Positions 1 through 6,322 of a DNA stretch of 16,758 nt are shown here, piece after piece. Source of the DNA: DASXMX01 sp036794395 (lineage in GTDB: Bacteria > Planctomycetota > Phycisphaerae > Tepidisphaerales > Tepidisphaeraceae); assembly GCA_036794395.1 (NCBI GenBank), contig DAIRGS010000156.1:1-16758 (forward strand). The letters are read 5' to 3'. Numbering within the stretch: the first letter of the stretch is position 1; each line of letters starts with the position of its first letter. A model generated the notes under the pieces. That model was not told the origin of the DNA. It made no database searches and was given only the letters and a program-made list of their open reading frames with translations. Both the position numbers and the translations under genes were made by a program.

Positions 1-87
1 GCTTCTCAGAGCGCGCATTGCAGCGCTCTGAGAAGCCGGGGCGGCGCTCCGATGAGTACATCTACGCTTTGCCCCGGCGTGGGGGGG
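1..87. repeat. REP-like palindromic repeat, left copy (cut by window edge)
   Basis: Positions 1-14 (GCTTCTCAGAGCGC) and 23-36 (GCGCTCTGAGAAGC) form a perfect 14-bp stem with an 8-nt loop. The outer arm CCCCGGCGTGGGGG follows at about 72-85. The same layout of inner CTTCTC/GAGAAG stem and outer CCCCCACGCCGG/CCGGCGTGGGGG arms recurs at 687-806 and in part at 16345-16452. The partner left arm of this copy would lie before base 1. It directly abuts the 3' end of the transposase gene. Confidence 0.8.
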
Positions 88-652
88 TGCTCGCGAAGCG
101 GGGCCTTCGCAGGAATTGGCCTTCTTCGGACCCATCCTGAAATGACCATGTCCAAGCGCCGGGGCCTTGATCGTAGAGAATGTAGCCATGGACGCTGCGT
201 TGATGGTTGCGCGATCCCATGGGTTTGTACGTGCCGCCAGCGGCCCAGACAGATCCGGGGATGGTTTGCTTGACGGCGCGGGACGAAAGGCGTTTGGCCT
301 GTCCGATGATCGCACGGACTTTCTGGATGTTGTCCGGGATCTCGACGAGAAGATGAGCATGTACTTTCGTGACCGCGACGGCAAGCACTCTGTATTCAGC
401 TGCAAGAAAGTAGGCGACGAGCGATCGCCCGAGCAGTGGCCGAAGATCCCGCGCCAGGTGAATTTCGGGACTGGATCGGCCGATGCGGTAGCGATGCAGT
501 CCGTCGTGCTCGCCCCTTGGCGGCGGACGGCGGTAATCGCCGGAGGAATGGGTGCGGTGGCCACGATCGCGAAAACCTCGGGGATCCCCATGCAGCCAGG
601 TAGAGTGCGTGTTGATGATGACGTGTCGCCATCGATTCCCGGGAGAGGGCAT
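62..652 (-). CDS. REP-associated tyrosine transposase (IS200-like, Y1/HUH)
   Basis: This is a single-strand HUH transposase-type protein that probably acts on the palindromic repeats flanking it. The start is set at ATG 652, giving 196 aa beginning MPSPGNRWRH. An in-frame GTG at 694 would add 14 residues and place the start inside the repeat arm. The N-terminal part (WRHVIINT, WLHGDPRGFRDRGH, residues 8-32) matches the planctomycete REP-transposase type as I know it. The metal-binding HUH motif is H98-A-H100 in 'KVHAHLLVEIP'. The catalytic tyrosine candidates are Y157 or Y160 in 'HGYILYDQG', next to the conserved 'GAWTWSF'. The last codons (about 62-85) read through the left repeat arm. The gene looks intact, with no frameshift. 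The family assignment is firm; activity is inference. Confidence 0.85.
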   Translation of the reverse strand: MPSPGNRWRHVIINTHSTWLHGDPRGFRDRGHRTHSSGDYRRPPPRGEHDGLHRYRIGRSSPEIHLARDLRPLLGRSLVAYFLAAEYRVLAVAVTKVHAHLLVEIPDNIQKVRAIIGQAKRLSSRAVKQTIPGSVWAAGGTYKPMGSRNHQRSVHGYILYDQGPGAWTWSFQDGSEEGQFLRRPRFASTPPRRGKA

Positions 653-686
653 CTGCGAATTCTGATGCCCGTCTGCTTTCGCGGCA

Positions 687-806
687 ACCCCCACGCCGGG
701 TCAAAGCGCAGCGGTACTCCGCGGAGCGCCGGCCCGGCTTCTCAGTGCGCTGCCATTCGCGCTTGGAGAAGGGGGGCGGCGCGGAGTACCGCCCCGGCGT
801 GGGGGA
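687..806. repeat. REP-like palindromic repeat, right copy
   Basis: This is a nested palindrome of about 120 bp. The outer arms CCCACGCCGGG (near 690-700) and CCCGGCGTGGG (near 792-803) pair. The inner arms GCGGTACTCCGCG (711-723) and CGCGGAGTACCGC (780-792) are perfect complements. The centre (736-770, GGCTTCTC...GAGAA) forms a third, imperfect stem. It lies immediately upstream of the transposase start. Confidence 0.8.
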
Positions 807-865
807 TTATTGTCGTAAAAGCGCAACTGATAACTTGGAATTGTCACGGATTGCGTATGGGAACC

Positions 866-1252
866 TCAGGAGATCGTCGGGTTGATCGGCTGATCCGGCA
901 AAAGGTCTTCGCAGGGGCGCAGATATGTCTGAACAACCTCGGATTTCCAAAACTCCAAGCATGCCAAGTGCCGGTTACGGACGCGGGCGCATTTTTGCGA
1001 GATTATTTCCCTTGGGGAAGTACCGGGAGCAAATTTCATCTGGCTCGTGATGCTGTTGCACGAGCTACAACACGTCACAATGTTGTCGGGGTCATCAGTG
1101 CCTCCGGCGCTACGAGGAACGATATGATCCTCCGATAACTGATGCCACGACAAGAACTCCCGTCCGTCAAATCCGCAATAGCGGCATTGAAAGCGGTCAC
1201 GCAGAAAAATGGCGTGACCGTGGCCGCGCAGCGTTTCGTGATATTTTGCCAT
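866..1252 (-). CDS. HNH endonuclease domain protein
   Basis: A 128-aa protein with a complete HNH fold. C23-x2-C26 and C62-x2-C65 are the likely structural zinc ligands. The core is 'LSEDHIVPRSAGGTDDPDNIVTC', with D42-H43 as the first catalytic pair and N57 as the central Asn. The layout C-x2-C...DHIxPxSxGGxDxxxN...CxxCN is that of small stand-alone HNH nucleases (McrA/Cas9-HNH-like zinc version). The first 22 residues are helical and lead into the first zinc knuckle. The ATG at 1250-1252 is the start; no strong Shine-Dalgarno sequence is seen. It faces away from nuoG and shares a ~100-bp divergent region with it. Its position next to the transposase suggests accessory DNA, but a role in mobility or defence cannot be shown from sequence. 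Confidence 0.85.
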   Translation of the reverse strand: MAKYHETLRGHGHAIFLRDRFQCRYCGFDGREFLSWHQLSEDHIVPRSAGGTDDPDNIVTCCSSCNSITSQMKFAPGTSPREIISQKCARVRNRHLACLEFWKSEVVQTYLRPCEDLLPDQPINPTIS

Positions 1253-1354
1253 TGTGGCGGATTCTCGATTCGGTCGCGAGAAATCTCAAACTGACCGACA
1301 ACTCCTCTCCACTGCGTGAAATTTCGCACGAACCCCGCTAACATCGTCTCCCCT

Positions 1355-2959
1355 ATGGCCAAGATCACGGTTGACGGCAAAACGATAGGCGCCAAGGACC
1401 GCCAGATGATCCTTCAGGCGTGCAATGATGCGGGCATCGCGATCCCGCAGTATTGCTATCACCCGGGATTATCGATTCCTGCGTCCTGCCGCATTTGTCT
1501 CGTTGAAGTTGAAGGAATCCCCAAACTCGTCCCGGCATGCCAGACGCCGGTGCGGGATGGGATGGTTGTTTCGGCACGGTCCTCCAAAGCCATTGCCAAT
1601 CAGAAGCAGGTCATGGAGTACCTGCTGATCAATCACCCGCTGGACTGCCCGGTGTGCGATCAGGCGGGGGAGTGTTATCTCCAGGATTACTCATATCAGT
1701 ATGGCCGGAGCCAATCGCGGTTTGAGGAAGACAAGGTCAAGAACCCGAAGAAAGATGTTGGCGACAACATCGTGCTGTACGCCGATCGCTGCATCATGTG
1801 TACCCGTTGCGTGCGGTTTACGCGCGAAGTGTCGGGCACTGCTGAATTATTCGTGAATGGCCGGGCTGATAAAGAAGAAATCGACGTTTTCCCGGGCCAT
1901 GGCGTCAATAATAAGCTTGCCGGGAACGTGGTCGATCTGTGTCCGGTGGGGGCGTTGCTGGATAAGGATTTCCTCTTCAAACAACGTGTGTGGCTGCTCA
2001 AGCGGGTTCCTTCAATCAGCCCCGTCGATAGCGGCGGCGAGAACATCTACCTCGAATACAACGAAGGCGTGATCTACCGCGTCAAGCCGCGATACAACCA
2101 CGAAGTGAACGGCTGGTGGATCACCGACGACACGCGTTATTCATACAAAGCCGTGCATAATGACAAGCGCCTGAAGGTTGCCCGCCGGCCGGAGTACGGC
2201 TCGCAGATCGAAACCAGCTTTCAAGGCGGTCTCCAACAAGCCAAGAACGGCCTGACCGAAGCGGTCGAGAAGAACGGCCCCGGCAGCCTGTATGCCATCC
2301 TTTCCCCAATGATGTCCTGCGAGGAAGCCTGGCTGCTGGGCAAAGCCATTCGCGCCGCCGATCCCCAGGCTATGCTTATTCTCGGCCCGGTGCCCAACTC
2401 CGGAAAACAGGAAACATTCGCCAACCCCGCCAACGGCAAACAAACTTTCGCCATACAGGGCGAGAAGGTGCCCAATGCCAAAGGAATTCGCCGGGTGATC
2501 GAAATGCTCGGCGGCCCAAACGGCACCTGGGACGATATCAATGCCGGCACGCGCCCGGAAATCCAGAAGCTCAAAGGCGGATGGATCGTGGGCGGATACT
2601 TGTCCAACTGGGTGGGCCCGGATGTCCCCGCAGTGCTGCGGAGCGGGTTCCGGGTCATGCAAGATATCCTCCCCAACGCCCTGGTGGACTCTGCTGACAT
2701 CGTGCTCCCCGCAGCCGCGTGGGCAGAGACCGACGGCTGCTGGGAAAACTACGCCGGCCGAATCCAGGCCTTCACCTCCGCCATCCGGCCTCCCGAGGGC
2801 GCTCGTCGCAATGGCGACGTTTACTATCACCTGCTCAATCGCACGGGTCTTTACAACGCCCAAGTCGTCCGCAAAGAAATGGGAGAGCCGTTCGCTGCTG
2901 TCGCGCTCCCGACCGATACCGAACAACATCAGGCCGCCCCGCAGTTTGCCGAGCTGTAG
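1355..2959 (+). CDS. nuoG: NADH-quinone oxidoreductase subunit G, short form
   Basis: Iron-sulfur subunit of the peripheral arm of respiratory complex I, carrying electrons from the NADH module toward quinone. The start is ATG 1355 (MAKITVDGK), because the ferredoxin fold begins there; a 13-codon upstream extension from 1316 is less likely. Visible clusters (numbered from this start): [2Fe-2S] ligands C34, C45, C48, C62; [4Fe-4S] N5 ligands H94, C98, C101, C107; [4Fe-4S] N4 ligands C146, C149, C152, C196. No cysteine quartet for the extra N7 cluster follows. At 534 aa it is well below the ~700-900 aa usual for the family; the molybdopterin-oxidoreductase-like domain (about 210-534) is shortened but keeps 'DSADIVLPAAAWAETDGCWEN'-type residues. 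It is the first gene of the plus-strand unit, followed 27 bp later by an unrelated gene. Confidence 0.93.
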   Translation: MAKITVDGKTIGAKDRQMILQACNDAGIAIPQYCYHPGLSIPASCRICLVEVEGIPKLVPACQTPVRDGMVVSARSSKAIANQKQVMEYLLINHPLDCPVCDQAGECYLQDYSYQYGRSQSRFEEDKVKNPKKDVGDNIVLYADRCIMCTRCVRFTREVSGTAELFVNGRADKEEIDVFPGHGVNNKLAGNVVDLCPVGALLDKDFLFKQRVWLLKRVPSISPVDSGGENIYLEYNEGVIYRVKPRYNHEVNGWWITDDTRYSYKAVHNDKRLKVARRPEYGSQIETSFQGGLQQAKNGLTEAVEKNGPGSLYAILSPMMSCEEAWLLGKAIRAADPQAMLILGPVPNSGKQETFANPANGKQTFAIQGEKVPNAKGIRRVIEMLGGPNGTWDDINAGTRPEIQKLKGGWIVGGYLSNWVGPDVPAVLRSGFRVMQDILPNALVDSADIVLPAAAWAETDGCWENYAGRIQAFTSAIRPPEGARRNGDVYYHLLNRTGLYNAQVVRKEMGEPFAAVALPTDTEQHQAAPQFAEL

Positions 2960-2986
2960 AGGGAGCATTTTTTCAGGGGAGATCGG

Positions 2987-3517
2987 ATGGCTAAGCGCCG
3001 GCCTGTTTCGCCGAAAGACCCTTCGCGACTTCCCGGAACCTACTGGACGCGGGTGTTCGTTGGAGGGAGCTACCGCGCCACGCCTGCACCTGTGATTTCC
3101 GCGCTGGGTCGAAAGGGAAAGGCTATACCTCGGGCATTGATTGACCACGTCCGTGACGTTGTGACCGACGCTTCGCTCCGTCCGGTTGTGGCGGCAGAAT
3201 TTAAAGTCGCTGATCCGGATCGTGACATCCATCACGATGCGCTGTATCTCTTGCACGCATGCCGTCTCGCAATATTCGAGCTGTCTGAGTTTTCCGGTGC
3301 GCTGATGGAAATCGAACGGGCGGCTGATTACGGTACGTTGTGCTTGATCCTTTATGACGATCCCACCGGAACCGGTTGGCGTTTGTCGAGAATGCTGAGT
3401 TCGTTCGTGCAAGAACATCCGGAGCGATTTACATTGAACGGTTATGACGGCATTGACAGCGCCAAGCTCGCCGCCAGGAATTGGCTGGCAGAGATGAGAA
3501 GGCATCGACATGTCTAA
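2987..3517 (+). CDS. Unknown protein, possible NDT-like/TIR-like Rossmann fold
   Basis: A 176-aa protein with no firm family match. It has an alternating strand/helix pattern: strands 'VFVGGSY' (23-29), 'RPVVAAEF' (65-72), 'CRLAIFELSE' (92-101) and 'LCLILYDD' (118-125). Between the last two lies 'SGALMEIERA' (103-112) with E108. This order (strand, small Gly/Ser turn, helix bearing Glu, strand) resembles nucleoside 2-deoxyribosyltransferase-like and TIR-like domains, where such a Glu is catalytic. That link is inference from pattern only. It has a strong Shine-Dalgarno AGGGGAG at 2975-2981, six nt before ATG 2987. The stop overlaps the start of the next gene by 8 bp. It sits between nuoG and nuoH but bears no resemblance to any complex I subunit I know. 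Confidence 0.75.
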   Translation: MAKRRPVSPKDPSRLPGTYWTRVFVGGSYRATPAPVISALGRKGKAIPRALIDHVRDVVTDASLRPVVAAEFKVADPDRDIHHDALYLLHACRLAIFELSEFSGALMEIERAADYGTLCLILYDDPTGTGWRLSRMLSSFVQEHPERFTLNGYDGIDSAKLAARNWLAEMRRHRHV

Positions 3518-3836
3518 CACTACCGGCGACAAGCCGAAACAGTACACCGTCTGGATAGCCGGTCGCACCGTTCGCGGCGCGGCGAAATCCATCCTCGAAA
3601 ACATTCAGCGTCATGCCCGCGATGATTCCGAGGTGCGCAATCGTACCGTCGAGGATTATGCAAAAACTTTGATCAAAGACGCGCCCTATTTCTTCCCGGA
3701 CGGCCAGGTTCCCTGGTTGCTGGGAGATCGCCAGTACACCGATACGTTTGAACAGGCTTTGGAGTATCTGGCGGTGATGCCCGCCAGCGGACTACGCATC
3801 GTGTCGAGCAACGGCCGCAAGCTGCGGGCTGTTTGA
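3510..3836 (+). CDS. Unknown protein coupled to the upstream gene
   Basis: A 108-aa soluble protein of unrecognised family. Its ATG (3510) lies inside the last codons of the preceding gene (ATGTCTAA arrangement), which implies translational coupling and probably a functional pair. There is no signal peptide, membrane segment or cysteine cluster. The N-terminal part (about 11-36, 'QYTVWIAGRTVRGAAKSI') looks like strand then helix. The middle is acidic and helical, and the C-terminus ends in a short strand 'LRIVSS'. It ends 14 bp before the ATG chosen for nuoH, so it is very likely transcribed with the nuo genes. It could be a partner, regulator or immunity-type protein for the 176-aa protein; nothing in its sequence decides this. 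Confidence 0.7.
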   Translation: MSNTTGDKPKQYTVWIAGRTVRGAAKSILENIQRHARDDSEVRNRTVEDYAKTLIKDAPYFFPDGQVPWLLGDRQYTDTFEQALEYLAVMPASGLRIVSSNGRKLRAV

Positions 3837-3850
3837 GATGGGTTGAAGCA

Positions 3851-5362
3851 ATGAAACAGATCGTCGAGTTTGTTCTGAATCTTCCCGCCTGGCTGTGGAT
3901 CACGATTGTGGCCCACTTCCTGGTGTTGGGGACGGTGGCTTACCTGATTCTGCTGGAACGGAAAGTCGCATCGTGGGTGCAGGATCGCATCGGCCCGAAT
4001 CGCGTTGGGTTGGGGTTTGGCATTCTGCCGGTGCTCAAGAACATGCACATGTTCGGGCTTGGCCAACCGCTGGCTGACGGGCTCAAGTTCATCGTAAAGG
4101 AAGACTACGCCGCCAAAGGGGTCGACGTCATCCTCTTCACCTTGGCGCCGCTGGTCATGATCATCGTGATCATCATCAGCATCGCGACGGTTCCGATGGG
4201 CGGCATACATGAATCCGTCCGGCATCACACCAAGCAAGTAGACACAATCGCTTCGGTGGGTACACCGGCGGCAAGCCAATTTCCCGATGCTGATGCCAAG
4301 ACGTTTCAGACGGAGTTCAAGGGCGATTATCAGGTCGATGGCGTTGCGCATCAGACGTGGCTTGTCAGCTACTACACGGTTCCCTACCGATACAGCTTCC
4401 AGATCGCGGATCTGAATATCGGCGTACTTTTCATCCTGGCCGTGCTGTCGCTCTCGGTGTATGGCGTCGTGATTGGCGGCTGGGCCAGCAACAATAAATA
4501 TTCCTTCCTCGGCGGGCTTCGCGCCACCGCCAACATGATCAGCTACGAAATCCCGCTGGGCCTGGCGGTGTTGTGCATCGTGATCATGTTCGGCACGCTG
4601 AACCTCGAAACCATCGTCGAGCAGCAGGCCGGATACTGGATGGGGTTCATTCCCGCGTGGAACGTCTTCAGCCAGCCGCTCACGTTCATGATGTTCCTGA
4701 TCTGCATCCATGCCGAGGCCAACCGGGCGCCCTTCGATATGGCCGAAGCCGAGCAGGAACTGGTGGGCGGCTATCACACCGAATACAGCTCGATGCGGTT
4801 CGCCCTGTTCTTCCTGGCCGAGTACGCGGGAATGATGACCACCAGCGCCGTCTGCGTCGCCCTGTTCTTCGGCGGCTGGCATGTCCCGGGCATGGATCGC
4901 CTGGTGGTGTGGGTAATCAACCACGTCTTCCATGGCAGCGCCTGGGTCGACGCCACTCACCCTGCGGTCACCAACAGCATCTTCGTCTGCATCTTCCGTG
5001 CTCTGGCGGTCTTCGCGAAAACCGTCGTGGTGATCTTCGTGTTCATGTGGGTTCGCTGGAGCCTGCCACGGTTCAGGTTCGATCAGCTGATGATGCTTGC
5101 CTGGCGAGCGCTGATCCCGATTTCATTGGCCACGCTGGTGATGACGGCTCTGATCATATATTGGCTGGCCCCGGATTGGTCGAAGCCGATTAAGCTTGAT
5201 GGCTGGACATCGCTGGCCCTGTTGGGCGGCAATGTGCTGGTGCTGGTGCTGTCGATGGCAATCAGCCTCGTGCTTCCGGCCGCTCCACTGACCAACCGCA
5301 AGTCGCGCATCCCCGGCAGCCGGTACATGAAAACGCCGATGGCGCCGCAGTTGGCGCGGTAG
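3851..5362 (+). CDS. nuoH: NADH-quinone oxidoreductase subunit H, enlarged
   Basis: Membrane subunit of complex I at the junction of the two arms, forming part of the quinone chamber. Family hallmarks are 'LERKVASWVQDRIGPNRVG' (35-53), 'ADGLKFIVKED', 'ADLNIGVLFILAVLSL' (186-201), 'GGWASNNKYSFLGGLRA', 'EANRAPFDMAEAEQELVGG' (289-307), 'YHTEYSSM' and 'FMWVRWSLPRFRFDQLM'. ATG 3851 (MKQIVEF) is chosen; a TTG at 3833 is in frame but overlaps the upstream stop and adds no fold. At 503 aa it is much longer than the ~325-350 aa usual. About 60 hydrophilic residues are inserted at 118-184 between early transmembrane helices, there is another insertion around 344-372, and there is a C-terminal extension. 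All core motifs are intact, so it should be functional. Confidence 0.95.
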   Translation: MKQIVEFVLNLPAWLWITIVAHFLVLGTVAYLILLERKVASWVQDRIGPNRVGLGFGILPVLKNMHMFGLGQPLADGLKFIVKEDYAAKGVDVILFTLAPLVMIIVIIISIATVPMGGIHESVRHHTKQVDTIASVGTPAASQFPDADAKTFQTEFKGDYQVDGVAHQTWLVSYYTVPYRYSFQIADLNIGVLFILAVLSLSVYGVVIGGWASNNKYSFLGGLRATANMISYEIPLGLAVLCIVIMFGTLNLETIVEQQAGYWMGFIPAWNVFSQPLTFMMFLICIHAEANRAPFDMAEAEQELVGGYHTEYSSMRFALFFLAEYAGMMTTSAVCVALFFGGWHVPGMDRLVVWVINHVFHGSAWVDATHPAVTNSIFVCIFRALAVFAKTVVVIFVFMWVRWSLPRFRFDQLMMLAWRALIPISLATLVMTALIIYWLAPDWSKPIKLDGWTSLALLGGNVLVLVLSMAISLVLPAAPLTNRKSRIPGSRYMKTPMAPQLAR

Positions 5363-5383
5363 GCAGAAGTGAAAATGTCGGCA

Positions 5384-5456
5384 GTGGGCAGTGGGCGGTC
5401 GGCAGGAAAGAACGCAAATTCTTCTTCCTGCCGACTGCCCACCGCCCACTGCCCAC
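5384..5456. repeat. Long hairpin repeat between nuoH and nuoI
   Basis: The outer arms GTGGGCAGTGGGCGGT (5384-5399) and ACCGCCCACTGCCCAC (5441-5456) are perfect complements. The inner arms TCGGCAGGAA (5399-5408) and TTCCTGCCGA (5425-5434) are as well. A 6-nt bulge (5435-5440) separates the two stems on the right side, and the loop spans 5409-5424. It fills most of the 106-bp gap before nuoI and ends 12 bases before the nuoI start. No U-tract follows, so it is not a typical terminator. The GTGGGCAGTGGGC unit resembles a dispersed intergenic repeat. Confidence 0.8.
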
Positions 5457-5468
5457 TCTGAAAGACTT

Positions 5469-6002
5469 ATGAAAGACTCCGACGTAATCGTATTAAGCGA
5501 ACCCAAGCTCTCCCTGGGCGACCAGTTTTATCTCCCCCAGGTGCTGATCGGGCTGGGCACCACGATGAAGCACATGCTGCGCACGCTCGGCGGCAAGGAT
5601 CGCGTCATCCAGTACCCCGAGGAACGTCGCGAGGATATGGACGTCGAAAAGGGTGGCATCCGACAGGACACTTATCGCGGCGTGCATCGCCTGAACAAAG
5701 ATGAAGAGGGCCGCGTGAAATGCGTCGCCTGCTTCATGTGCTCCACCGCCTGCCCGGCCCGCTGCATCCACATCGAAGCCGCCGAGTCGCCCTGGGCCGA
5801 TCGCGAAAAATACCCCGTCAAATTCGATATCGACGAACTCCGCTGCATCTACTGCGGCATGTGCGAAGAAGCCTGCCCCGTCGACGCCATCGAACTCACC
5901 CACGTCTACGACATTGTCGGCCTCACCCGCCAGGAAATGATCTTCGACAAGTCCAAGCTCCTCCGCATGTACGATCAGACGGTTAAAGATGAGCCGATGT
6001 AG
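5469..6002 (+). CDS. nuoI: NADH-quinone oxidoreductase subunit I
   Basis: A 177-aa subunit that holds the two [4Fe-4S] clusters N6a and N6b and passes electrons to the N2 cluster near the quinone site. Both C-x2-C-x2-C-x3-C-P motifs are present: C85, C88, C91, C95 in 'CVACFMCSTACPARC' and C126, C129, C132, C136 in 'CIYCGMCEEACPVDA'. The N-terminal helix region 'QVLIGLGTTMKHMLRTL' (24-40) is the usual membrane-associating segment. ATG 5469 (MKDSDVIV) is preferred over an in-frame upstream start at 5391, which lies inside the hairpin repeat. The gene normally precedes nuoJ, but here the plus-strand operon ends and a broken toxin-antitoxin locus follows on the other strand. Confidence 0.95.
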   Translation: MKDSDVIVLSEPKLSLGDQFYLPQVLIGLGTTMKHMLRTLGGKDRVIQYPEERREDMDVEKGGIRQDTYRGVHRLNKDEEGRVKCVACFMCSTACPARCIHIEAAESPWADREKYPVKFDIDELRCIYCGMCEEACPVDAIELTHVYDIVGLTRQEMIFDKSKLLRMYDQTVKDEPM

Positions 6003-6063
6003 GGTTGGGGATGTCTTCGGACGCCTGAGGCTCAATAAGCACGCGGTACGTTTCGGGCGTCAC
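5983..6063 (-). pseudogene. ParE/RelE-type toxin remnant (N-terminus only)
   Basis: A 26-codon frame starts at GTG 6063, three bases after the antitoxin stop, where a parE gene normally starts. It reads MTPETYRVLIEPQASEDI, which fits the first strand and helix of ParE/RelE toxins ('YRVLIxPxAxxDI'). It then runs into the antisense of the nuoI 3' end and stops at 5983. The remaining ~75 codons of a normal toxin, including the catalytic or gyrase-binding part, are missing. The break point is near 6003-6012, right after the nuoI stop. The reading is direct from sequence; the family call rests on a short stretch plus the position after ParD. Confidence 0.6.
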
Positions 6064-6066
6064 GGC

Positions 6067-6321
6067 TCAATCCTTGATGAACCGCGATCGGATTTGCTCG
6101 CGCACTTGCTCCCAGGGTCGGCCCTCTCCCCGATCAGCCTGATTCAACCCATTTTCGATCGCCGCCTGCGTTTCCGGATCCATGTCCTCGATGTATTCCC
6201 CGATTTCCTGGTCAAGCTTCTCGAGAGCAATTCGCACCGTCTCGTCGGCGTTGGCATAGCCGTGCTTTCTCATTTGCTCTTCCAAAAGCCTTTGGGTTTG
6301 CGGTGTCAACGAGATGGTCAT
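6067..6321 (-). CDS. ParD-like antitoxin, orphan
   Basis: An 84-aa ribbon-helix-helix protein of the ParD/CopG antitoxin type. The N-terminal strand 'MTISLTPQTQRLLEEQM' leads into the two helices ('YANADETVRIALEKLDQ'), and the acidic C-terminal part would wrap the toxin. ATG 6321 is chosen because ParD proteins start right at this strand; a TTG two codons upstream is possible. ParD proteins neutralise ParE and repress their own promoter. Here the gene after it on the same strand is only a toxin stub, so the antitoxin is orphaned. The frame is intact and may still bind DNA or a toxin encoded elsewhere. Confidence 0.8.
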   Translation of the reverse strand: MTISLTPQTQRLLEEQMRKHGYANADETVRIALEKLDQEIGEYIEDMDPETQAAIENGLNQADRGEGRPWEQVREQIRSRFIKD

Positions 6322-6322
6322 G

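Larger units (their letters stand above)
1..806 (-). mobile_element. RAYT gene with flanking REP palindromes
   Basis: The transposase gene is bounded on both sides by copies of one palindrome family, at 1-87 and 687-806. The long reading frame (GTG 694 to stop 62) begins and ends inside the outer repeat arms. This is the layout expected of a RAYT and its cognate REPs. The true left boundary is outside the window, and no target-site duplication could be identified. Confidence 0.65.

Noticed and set aside
167..1138. Plus-strand open frame of 323 codons
   Set aside because: It runs antisense through the transposase and the HNH gene, both of which show clear family motifs; its translation has no recognisable domain.
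2141..3604. Minus-strand open frame of 487 codons
   Set aside because: It lies opposite nuoG and the following gene pair, and is a product of high GC content in the third codon positions of the real genes.
3686..4960. Minus-strand frame of 424 codons, rich in His, Asp and Gln
   Set aside because: It is antisense to nuoH; the odd composition is typical of the reverse complement of hydrophobic codons.
5493..6035. Minus-strand frame opposite nuoI
   Set aside because: It is antisense to both iron-sulfur motifs of nuoI and has no domain of its own.
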